A stretch of DNA of 6,766 nucleotides from Thermoleophilia bacterium (GTDB lineage: Bacteria > Actinomycetota > Thermoleophilia > Gaiellales > SKUG01): positions 1 to 6,766 of the forward strand of contig SKUG01000061.1 of assembly GCA_007122215.1 (NCBI GenBank), read 5' to 3'. The position numbers were made by a program, and so were the translations under genes. Under the pieces are notes generated by a model that was not told the DNA's origin, made no database searches, and worked only from the letters and a program-made list of their open reading frames with translations. The number at the start of each line of letters is the position of its first letter. Position 1 is the first letter of the stretch. This document shows, piece after piece, positions 1 through 5,064 of this stretch.

Positions 1-239
1 ACTCCCCCGAAGTCGGTGACGTCGGGCGTGTTCGACAGGCACGACCCGGCAGGTGCCGGATCCGCGGGATCCACCGAGATGGTGGTGGCAGAGCGCACCT
101 CGAACTCCACGAGCACCGAGTCCGAGGCCGCCCCGGTCGGGCCGGCACCGACCACCATCGCGGCAGCGGCTGCCATGGCACACGCCGCCAGTGCGGGCAC
201 GCGGAGCGTGCGGGCGCGGGCGCGTCCGTGGAAAACCAT
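1..239 (-). CDS. Secreted protein of unknown function, N-terminal fragment
   Basis: An ATG at 239-237 opens a stop-free minus-strand frame that runs off the left edge after about 79 codons. The N-terminus looks like a Sec signal peptide: a basic start (MVFHGRARARTLRVP), an Ala/Val-rich core at about residues 15-33, and a plausible cleavage site near GAAS (about 36-39). The mature part starts DSVLVEFEVRSATTISVDP and has one Cys near residue 68. The beta-strand-like, Ser/Thr-rich mature start would suit an extracellular or surface protein, but no family can be named from this fragment. It lies 47 bp downstream of the glycosyltransferase on the same strand, so co-transcription is likely. No convincing Shine-Dalgarno precedes the ATG. 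The start was chosen because it puts the signal peptide at the very N-terminus. Codon use is strongly GC-biased, as in real genes here. Confidence 0.7.
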   Translation of the reverse strand, partial: MVFHGRARARTLRVPALAACAMAAAAAMVVGAGPTGAASDSVLVEFEVRSATTISVDPADPAPAGSCLSNTPDVTDFGG

Positions 240-286
240 GCAACCGGTATCGGCAGGAATGGCCCTGCGCTTGAGCGTCGCGGCCC

Positions 287-1546
287 TCAGGCCATGCCGG
301 CGCGGGCTGCGGCCAGCAGCATCTCCAGCCGGTCGGCCGATGCCTCCAGGCCGTAGCTCGTGCTGCCATGGTCGAACGCCTCCTGCTGGCGACGGGCAAG
401 CTCCCTGGCCTCCATCGCCGCAAACTGCTCCATGCTCGCTGCGAGCGCCGCGGTGTCCGGGGCGTACATCCCGCCGCTGGCCGCTGCGATCTCGGCCGGC
501 AGGCCCGGCACGTTCGTGATGAAGGGCCGGTGCGCCCCGAGGTACTCCAGCACCTTCGTCGGCAGGGCCCCGGCAAAGAGCGGGTCCTCGCGCAGCAGGT
601 GCAGGCAGGCATCGCTGGCAGCCAGCAGCCGCGGCACCTCGTCCTTGGGGACGCTGCCCAGCATCCGCACGTTGTCGAGCCCCTCGCGGGCGATGCGCTG
701 CTCGAGCATCTCCCGCTCGCCTCCGTCCCCGGCGAGCAGCACGAGCAGCGGCGCGTCCTGCAGCTTCGCGGCGGCATCGAGCAGGGCGCCGAGCCCGTTC
801 GCCGGGCCGTGGGCGCCGACGTAGGCCAGCACGCGCGTGTGGCCATCGATCCCCAGCTCACGGCGGACCTCGGCGCGCACCTCGGCGCTGCGGGAGGAGT
901 CCGCCACCGCCCCGCTGATCACCTCGATGCGCTCCGCGCCATGGCCACGCACGCCATCGACCAGCCCGGGGGTGGGCACGATCACCGCCGCGGCATGGGA
1001 TGCGTAGCGCCGGGCCCGGTGCATCGCGACGCGGTAGGGCAGGGACTCCTCGGCCACCCAGCCCACCGACGCCGCCGACTCGGGCCACAGGTCCCGCACC
1101 TCGTAGATCCACGGCCGGCGGAAGCGCCTCGCGAGCAGCATCCCCACGCTGGCAACCGTCAGCGGCGGGGACGATGCCCAGACGATGTCCGGCCGGGGCA
1201 GCATCGAGGCCCGGATCGCAGCTGCCGAGGCAAAGCTCAGGTAGTTCGCAAGGCGCCTGCGCTTCGAGCGATGGACGTCCCCCGTCGCCCGCACCCAGTG
1301 GTGCTGGATGCCATCGATCTCCTCGACGAGGTAGGAGCGGCTCGCGTAGGGCTCGGGTGCCGTGCCGGTCATGTAGTTGATCGGGGAGCTGACGAGGTCC
1401 ACGTGCCAGCCACGCCGCACGAGCTCGCCCAGCAGCATCCGGTGCCGGTAGATGCCCGGCGCCCCCGGCGTGGGGGCATGCTGGTACACCACGAGCAGCC
1501 GTCCCGGCTCGCTGCTGGCTGGTGGCGTGTCGCTGCTGGTGCCCAC
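287..1546 (-). CDS. GT4-family glycosyltransferase, WbuB-like
   Basis: Predicted 419-aa retaining glycosyltransferase with the two-Rossmann GT-B fold, probably moving a sugar from a nucleotide-sugar to a lipid-linked or surface glycan at the inner face of the membrane. Visible signs: first beta strand and glycine loop RLLVVYQHAPTPGAPG (16-31); the EVRDLWPES segment (149-157) typical of the WbuB/WcaI-like branch; the second Rossmann strand RVLAYVGAHGPANG (238-251); LLVLLAGDGGER (267-278); and the donor-site stretch ALPTKVLEYLGAHRPFI (327-343), where the family usually has a PxKxxEY motif. Full-length members are about 400 residues, so the gene looks complete. The frame stays open far upstream (to about 1996), but that part is antisense to the HD gene. 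GTG at 1546-1544 is the first start outside it that keeps the first beta strand; GTG at 1492 is an alternative that would cut into that strand. I see no clear ribosome-binding site. Substrate unknown, and no other polysaccharide genes are in view. Confidence 0.85.
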   Translation of the reverse strand: MGTSSDTPPASSEPGRLLVVYQHAPTPGAPGIYRHRMLLGELVRRGWHVDLVSSPINYMTGTAPEPYASRSYLVEEIDGIQHHWVRATGDVHRSKRRRLANYLSFASAAAIRASMLPRPDIVWASSPPLTVASVGMLLARRFRRPWIYEVRDLWPESAASVGWVAEESLPYRVAMHRARRYASHAAAVIVPTPGLVDGVRGHGAERIEVISGAVADSSRSAEVRAEVRRELGIDGHTRVLAYVGAHGPANGLGALLDAAAKLQDAPLLVLLAGDGGEREMLEQRIAREGLDNVRMLGSVPKDEVPRLLAASDACLHLLREDPLFAGALPTKVLEYLGAHRPFITNVPGLPAEIAAASGGMYAPDTAALAASMEQFAAMEARELARRQQEAFDHGSTSYGLEASADRLEMLLAAARAGMA

Positions 1547-1663
1547 TGGCCGGAGTGGTACCCGTCCGCGCCCCGGGCTATGCTGGGCGGCATCCGCAGC
1601 CGTGCCAGCGCATCGGACATCGGCAGGGCCGCGGACCGAGCCCCCACGCCCCAGGAGGATGCC
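1547..1663. promoter_or_regulatory. Divergent promoter region between glycosyltransferase and HD gene
   Basis: The 117 bp between two divergent genes must hold promoters for both. On the plus strand TATGCT at 1579-1584 fits the TANNNT -10 consensus and would start transcription near 1590, giving an untranslated leader of about 70 nt for the HD gene. No good -35 is visible at the right distance. A small inverted repeat (GCGG-CAT-CCGC, 1587-1597) sits at the expected start point. For the minus strand no convincing -10 was found; TACCAC (1560-1555) is a weak candidate 8 nt before the GTG. Confidence 0.4.
1653..1658 (+). promoter_or_regulatory. Shine-Dalgarno AGGAGG of the HD gene
   Basis: A perfect AGGAGG lies 5 nt before the ATG at 1664. 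It fixes the start of the YhaM-like gene, although the same frame is open far upstream (to about 368, antisense to the glycosyltransferase). Confidence 0.9.
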
Positions 1664-2647
1664 ATGCCCACCGTCGAGGAGATCCGCAGCGCCTACGCGG
1701 ACAACCCGGCAGACCAGCTGGTCGAGGGCCGGTTCGTGGTCGTCGGCTCCCAGCTGCGCGATGGTCGCAACGGCCAGTTCGCGGTGGTCGAGCTGCGCGA
1801 CCCCACCGGCGCGCTCACTGCCCGCGCGTTCGATGCCGAGCTCGTGGAGCTGGTCGGCAGCGCGAGCGCGATCGACGCCACCCTGCGCGTGGGCACCTTC
1901 AACGGCAACATGAGCACGGTGATCCAGCGCGGTACCGCTGCCGAGCTCGACGAGCAGGAACTGCTGCGCTTTGCCGGGCTCGACGTCGACGTGCACGCCG
2001 GCCGGGTGGCCGAGGTCCGCGGATGGCTGGAGGAGTGCTCAGGCACCCCGTGGGGAGACGTGCTCGATGCGGCGTTCGCCGGGGACGTGTGGCGGCGCTT
2101 CGCGATCGCCCCGGCCGCGGTGAAGATGCACCACGCCGAGGCCGGTGGGCTCGTGCGGCACGTGGTCGAGGTCGGCCGGGCCGGGCTGGCGCTGCTCGAG
2201 AGCACGGGCGCCGACTACGACCGCGCCTACTTCCTGGCCGGGGTGCTGCTGCACGACATCGGCAAGGTCGACACCTACACCGAGCCGCCAGAGATCGCCT
2301 ACACCGCCGAGGGACAGCTGGGCGAGCACCAGGTCTGGAGCACGTTCCGCACCGGCAAGGCCTGTGCTGCAGCGGGTGCCAGCCGCCAGGTGGAGGCGCG
2401 CCTGGTCCACATCATCGAGCAGGCCCACGGCGCCTACCGGCACGCGGAGTGGCAGGACCCGGTCGGGATCGAGGTCAAGGCCCTGGCCAGCGCCGACTAC
2501 TTCTCGTCGCGGCTCGGGCAGACCGAGCGCGAGCGGCGCGCAGCAACGGCGCTCGACGCGCTGGACGGGCCGGATTCCGACGGGGCGGGGTCGATCGCCG
2601 ATGCCGGGGCCGCTGCCAGCACGCCACGCGGCAGCCTCTTCGGCTGA
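1664..2647 (+). CDS. YhaM-like 3'-5' exoribonuclease (OB-fold + HD domain)
   Basis: 327-aa cytosolic protein, close in length to Bacillus subtilis YhaM (about 314 aa), a Mn-dependent 3'-5' exonuclease that trims RNA and can act on single-stranded DNA. N-terminal OB-fold at about 20-90, with the signature NGQFAVVELRDPTGALTARAFD (36-57) for nucleic-acid binding. HD phosphohydrolase domain at about 145-290: APAAVKMHHAEAGGLVRHV (149-167) with paired His156-His157 and His166; LAGVLLHDIGKVD (191-203) with metal ligands His197-Asp198; EGQLGEH (216-222); VHIIEQAHG (248-256); and KALASADYFSSRL (272-284), where Asp278 is the expected distal ligand. All expected HD metal residues are present, so it is probably active. 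The last ~35 residues are a low-complexity Asp/Ala/Gly tail ending RGSLFG. It stands alone on the plus strand, divergent from the glycosyltransferase and convergent with the Gly-rich gene. Family assignment is firm; the exact substrate is inferred. Confidence 0.9.
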   Translation: MPTVEEIRSAYADNPADQLVEGRFVVVGSQLRDGRNGQFAVVELRDPTGALTARAFDAELVELVGSASAIDATLRVGTFNGNMSTVIQRGTAAELDEQELLRFAGLDVDVHAGRVAEVRGWLEECSGTPWGDVLDAAFAGDVWRRFAIAPAAVKMHHAEAGGLVRHVVEVGRAGLALLESTGADYDRAYFLAGVLLHDIGKVDTYTEPPEIAYTAEGQLGEHQVWSTFRTGKACAAAGASRQVEARLVHIIEQAHGAYRHAEWQDPVGIEVKALASADYFSSRLGQTERERRAATALDALDGPDSDGAGSIADAGAAASTPRGSLFG

Positions 2648-2694
2648 CGCGGCCTCCGCGGGCCCGGTCGCGGCGTGCGAGTCTTGTTACGTCA

Positions 2695-2737
2695 CTGCCG
2701 CGATTTTCCGCCAGCAGGTGGGGGGAAATCGCGGCAG
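2695..2737. terminator. Long hairpin 1, probable bidirectional terminator
   Basis: Arms CTGCCGCGATTT (2695-2706) and AAATCGCGGCAG (2726-2737) pair perfectly over 12 bp. The stem continues with a T-G wobble, two C-G pairs, one G-G mismatch and two more C-G pairs, closing a 7-nt loop (2713-2719). No U-run follows on either strand, so it would be a U-less terminator of the kind suggested for high-GC actinobacteria, or a 3' stabiliser. It begins 48 nt after the HD gene stop. Confidence 0.55.
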
Positions 2738-2743
2738 GACGCA

Positions 2744-2779
2744 GTTCGGGGCGACTGACGCCGATCAGTCGCCCCGAAC
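2744..2779. terminator. Long hairpin 2, perfect 15-bp stem
   Basis: Arms GTTCGGGGCGACTGA (2744-2758) and TCAGTCGCCCCGAAC (2765-2779) are perfectly complementary over 15 bp and close a 6-nt loop CGCCGA. It begins 6 nt after hairpin 1. No T-run flanks it. Such a long perfect stem is unlikely by chance. A bidirectional terminator is the simplest reading; a dispersed palindromic repeat copy is the alternative. Confidence 0.55.
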
Positions 2780-2823
2780 CAGGGTTGCTTTGGAAGGGTG
2801 TTCCGTTTGTTGCTGGGCCTGGG

Positions 2824-2843
2824 CTGCGGTCGCCGAACCGCGG
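2824..2843. repeat. Short hairpin 3 with loop CGCCGA
   Basis: CTGCGGT (2824-2830) pairs with ACCGCGG (2837-2843), with one T-G wobble, around loop CGCCGA, the same six bases as the loop of hairpin 2. Flanking CTGGGC (2819-2824) and GCCCAG (2847-2852) could form an alternative outer pairing. It lies 48 nt beyond the stop of the minus-strand Gly-rich gene and may be its own terminator. Stem strength is moderate. Confidence 0.35.
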
Positions 2844-2890
2844 AATGCCCAGACACATCTTGCGGGCTCTCAGGCCCAAATCGTCGTTCC

Positions 2891-3793
2891 CTAGGCGGGG
2901 AGCGCCGGTGGGACCGGCAGGCCGCCCGCGTCTCCAGGAGGCCCGTCGAACTCCGGCGGCAGCATGCCGCCCGGCGGATCCCCTGCAGGCGGAGCGTCGT
3001 TGCCACCGCCGCCAGGTGGTGGCGCAGGCACGCCGTCACCCGGAGCACCGTTGCCGCCCTCCTCGACGGGGGTGCCATCGCCAATGCCCATGTCGTCGTT
3101 GGCCTCATCGTTCCCGGTCGGGCCGCCGCCATCGATGCCGTTGGTGACCGTTGCCATGAGCGCCTCGATCAGGGCCTTGAGCACCTCGACGAGCTGGGTC
3201 AGCACCTCGACCAGCTGGGGCATGATCGCCGCCACGCCGTTCAGCGCATCTGCAGCACCACCGCCGCCGTCGATGCCGATCGGTGCGGGCTCCGCGTGGT
3301 CCATGCCCTCCATGGCCCCGGCGCCCTCGACGCCGTTGACCTCACCGGTGTCGACGTCGCCGCCACCAGGCTTGACCTCACCCTGGAACGGGTCCTGCAT
3401 CGGGTCGCCGCCATCTCCCTTGACCTCACCCTGCTTGGGCGTGTCGTAGGCTGGCAGTTCGGCGCCGGACTCCTCCAGCACCTCGCCCTTGGCATCCTTG
3501 GCTCCGCCACCCTCGATCTCCGGTGCGCCGTTGCCGCCGGCGCCCAACACGCCAGTCGTGCCGAGCCCGGCGATCAGGCCACGCAGCTCCTCGAGCATGG
3601 GCATGATTCCCTCGAGCGCGGTCATGGCACCGGCCCAGGCGTCTCCGGCTCCACCGCCGTCGACGGGGCCGTACTGGCCCGCGACATCGCCCGGCTTGGG
3701 CAGGTCCTGGATCGGGCTCTGGGCTGCGGCGTTTGCGCCGTACTGCCCGGCAACACCGGTTGGTGCGCAGCTACACTGGTCAACAGTTCCCAT
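2891..3793 (-). CDS. Unrecognised modular Gly/Pro-rich acidic protein with heptad helix
   Basis: 300-aa protein of no family I recognise; no signal peptide or clear membrane segment. N-terminus has a CxC pair (Cys7, Cys9), its only cysteines, and two VAGQYG motifs (14-19, 37-42). A module of (V/I)DGGG plus an amphipathic helix occurs twice: DGGGAGDAWAG leading to IMPMLEELRGLI (45-74), and DGGGGAADALNG leading to IMPQLVEVL (175-198). The second helix continues as three heptads QLVEVLT, QLVEVLK, ALIEALM (193-213), which should form a coiled coil. A third IDGGG follows (220-224). Between them lies a 16-residue repeat starting QGEVK (121, 137), with further GEV at 103 and 150. Residues 240-300 are Gly/Pro/Asp-rich and disordered-looking. 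ATG at 3793-3791 is preceded by GGGGGG (3805-3800) at 6-nt spacing. Codon use and a clean start and stop argue for a real gene. It looks like a structural, scaffold or oligomerising protein; that is inference. It appears to be transcribed alone. Confidence 0.75.
   Translation of the reverse strand: MGTVDQCSCAPTGVAGQYGANAAAQSPIQDLPKPGDVAGQYGPVDGGGAGDAWAGAMTALEGIMPMLEELRGLIAGLGTTGVLGAGGNGAPEIEGGGAKDAKGEVLEESGAELPAYDTPKQGEVKGDGGDPMQDPFQGEVKPGGGDVDTGEVNGVEGAGAMEGMDHAEPAPIGIDGGGGAADALNGVAAIMPQLVEVLTQLVEVLKALIEALMATVTNGIDGGGPTGNDEANDDMGIGDGTPVEEGGNGAPGDGVPAPPPGGGGNDAPPAGDPPGGMLPPEFDGPPGDAGGLPVPPALPA
3194..3433. repeat. Internal coding repeats in the Gly-rich gene
   Basis: CTTGACCTCACCCTG occurs at 3371-3385 and again at 3419-3433, 48 bp apart, matching the 16-residue QGEVK protein repeat. 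Near 3180-3219 a 19-20 bp element (AGCACCTCGAC then AGCTGGG, one base different) is present twice, encoding the QLVEVL heptads. Near identity at the DNA level suggests recent tandem duplication rather than protein-level convergence alone. Confidence 0.6.
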
Positions 3794-3936
3794 CGTCGTC
3801 CCCCCAGAAGACGGTGGCGTTCCACCTGAGGCACGATCCCCGTGTGCCTCGATCTGACCCCTTCAGTGGAACACGGACGACGGATTCCGTAAACCCCCCT
3901 ATCGAGAAAAACGTCGAAAACGTTTCAGGGAAACCC
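3794..3936 (-). promoter_or_regulatory. A/T-rich leader and upstream region of the Gly-rich gene
   Basis: This stretch contains no gene and must hold the promoter of the 2891-3793 gene. Elements seen: GGTGG-CGTT-CCACC (3813-3826), a small hairpin just before the ribosome-binding site; ACGGA-T-TCCGT (3880-3890), an odd-centred perfect inverted repeat; and GAAAAACGT followed by GAAAACGT (3906-3923), a direct repeat whose second copy overlaps palindrome AAACGTTT (3918-3925). These resemble operators for a small dimeric repressor, but no regulator can be named. No -35/-10 pair matches consensus well enough to call; TTCGAC near 3919 is a weak -35 candidate. Confidence 0.4.
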
Positions 3937-3957
3937 AAAAAAGCTCCTGAGCAGGAG
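3937..3957 (-). terminator. Intrinsic terminator of the amylase-ppx operon
   Basis: Read on the minus strand, CTCCT-GCTC-AGGAG (3957-3944) forms a 5-bp stem with a 4-nt loop, followed by C and six T (3942-3937). It lies 87 nt after the ppx/gppA stop. This is a textbook hairpin plus U-tract, the only U-tract terminator in the window. A second GC hairpin, GCCCC-CGTC-GGGGC (4028-4041), sits directly after the ppx stop and could help. Confidence 0.7.
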
Positions 3958-4044
3958 AAACTTAGATTGTGGTGCGTGTCGTCCCGCGGGATTGCACTGC
4001 AGGAGGGAACCTGCGCCGGTCGTGGAAGCCCCCGTCGGGGCGGG

Positions 4045-5064
4045 CTAGCAGCTGGTGCGCCCGTGTGGCTGGGGGAGCTCCCGCAGGTCCTCGGCATGGG
4101 CGATCCGGCCGGCCTCCCATGCAATGCCGTTGAGGATGTCGGTCTCGCTCGCAGCGAGGCCGGCGAGACCGAAGTGGTCCAGTACCTCGGCAAGGATGCA
4201 GTACCCGGCAAGGATCACCGGAGCCCGACGCGGCTCCATGCCGGGCAGCTCGCGACGCTGCTCGAGCGGCAGGGCAGCTGCGGCTCCCAGCTCTGCATGG
4301 ACGGCTCGTGCCGAGACCTCGGACCGATGCACGAGGTCCGGGTCGTAGGTCGCCAGCCCGAGCGTCCTGGCAGCCATGGTGGTGACCGTGCCGGCCACGC
4401 CCACCATGCCATCCAGCGTGGCCGGGGCGGGGAAGCGATCCTGCAGCTGCTCGCGGACGGCCGCCCGGGTCGTGGCGATGGCTGCAGCAGCCGGCGGGTC
4501 GGTCTCGGCAAGGTGTCGCTCGGTGAGCCGCACACATCCCAGCTGGAAGCTGTGGCTGTCGACCAGCTCCCCGTCCCGTGCGACCAGCACCTCGGTGCTG
4601 CCGCCGCCGATGTCGACGAGTCCCCAGGAGCCCGTGCGCACGCGCGCGTCAAGCCCAGGATCGGATCGCATCCCGCGCCACGACAGCTCCGCCTCCTCGC
4701 TGCCACTCAGGAGCTGCGTCCTGAACCCGAAGGAGTACTCGACCTCGCCGAGGAATGCCTCCCCGTTGTCGGCATCCCGGACGGCACTGGTGGCCGTGGC
4801 CAGCACGAACGTGCAGCCGTGCGCGAGCGCGGCCTGCCGGTAGGAGGTGAGCGCCGACCGCGTGCGGGTGATCGGTGCTGGCAGCAGGATCCCGCGATGG
4901 TCCACCCCCTCCGAGAGGCGGGTGACCTCGGTGCGCTCATCCACGACCTCGATGCTGATCGACCCGTCCTCCTGCAGGGTGGCATCTGCCACCATCAGGC
5001 GAACCGAGTTCGATCCGATGTCGATGCCGGCAACGCGCCGGGTGCGCAGGGAGCGGTCAGCCAT
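4045..5064 (-). CDS. ppx: Ppx/GppA family exopolyphosphatase / pppGpp phosphohydrolase
   Basis: 339-aa cytosolic enzyme of the ASKHA fold that hydrolyses terminal phosphate from polyphosphate and/or pppGpp. Length matches the short two-domain actinobacterial type (Mycobacterium tuberculosis Rv0496 is about 344 aa) and lacks the extra C-terminal domains of E. coli Ppx. Motifs in order: phosphate loop GIDIGSNSVRLMV (13-25); LATATSAVRDADNGEAF (88-104); LLSGSEEAELSWRG (118-131) with Glu123/124, one being the expected catalytic Glu; second phosphate loop LVDIGGGSTEVLV (149-161) with Asp151; and adenosine-like motif GVAGTVTTMAA (222-232). All expected active-site residues are present. The ATG overlaps the TGA of the upstream membrane-protein gene by 8 bp, which implies translational coupling, and no strong Shine-Dalgarno precedes it. 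Polyphosphate versus pppGpp preference cannot be read from the sequence; Ppx is the likelier role in this group. Confidence 0.92.
   Translation of the reverse strand: MADRSLRTRRVAGIDIGSNSVRLMVADATLQEDGSISIEVVDERTEVTRLSEGVDHRGILLPAPITRTRSALTSYRQAALAHGCTFVLATATSAVRDADNGEAFLGEVEYSFGFRTQLLSGSEEAELSWRGMRSDPGLDARVRTGSWGLVDIGGGSTEVLVARDGELVDSHSFQLGCVRLTERHLAETDPPAAAAIATTRAAVREQLQDRFPAPATLDGMVGVAGTVTTMAARTLGLATYDPDLVHRSEVSARAVHAELGAAAALPLEQRRELPGMEPRRAPVILAGYCILAEVLDHFGLAGLAASETDILNGIAWEAGRIAHAEDLRELPQPHGRTSC

Larger units (their letters stand above)
2648..2890. other. Convergent intergenic region with three hairpins
   Basis: A 243-bp gap between the ends of the plus-strand HD gene and the minus-strand Gly-rich gene. 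It holds two long perfect-stem hairpins and a weaker third (listed separately). The remaining sequence (2780-2812 and 2853-2890) shows no ORF with a credible start and ribosome-binding site. The hairpins most simply act as terminators or 3'-end stabilisers for the two converging transcripts. Confidence 0.6.

Noticed and set aside
368..1663. Very long plus-strand open frame that continues into the HD gene (759 codons in total)
   Set aside because: This part is antisense to the glycosyltransferase. Its translation is Arg/His/Gln/Gly-rich with no domain, and the perfect Shine-Dalgarno at 1653 marks the true start at 1664. Long antisense frames are expected in GC-rich genes.
1547..1996. N-terminal extension of the glycosyltransferase frame on the minus strand to 1996
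   Set aside because: It would overlap the HD gene antisense by about 330 bp and adds sequence that does not resemble GT4. The first Rossmann strand already sits just after GTG 1546.
2695..2779. Hairpins as a CRISPR array or attachment site
   Set aside because: The two stems differ in sequence, there is no regular repeat-spacer pattern, and no integrase or cas gene is in view.
1522..3147. 541-codon plus-strand frame across the HD gene and beyond
   Set aside because: Extremely Arg-rich (a +1 shadow of GC-rich codons), crosses a gene end and the hairpin region, and has no recognisable domain.
2798..3829. 343-codon plus-strand frame over the Gly-rich gene
   Set aside because: Its product is a featureless Arg/His/Leu-rich chain with no ribosome-binding site, whereas the minus frame shows repeats, heptads and a spaced SD-like sequence.
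3983..4014. CCCGCGGG palindrome and GCAGG-AGGGAA-CCTGC hairpin downstream of ppx
   Set aside because: Short GC palindromes of this size are common by chance here, and the nearby U-tract terminator explains the end of the transcript better.
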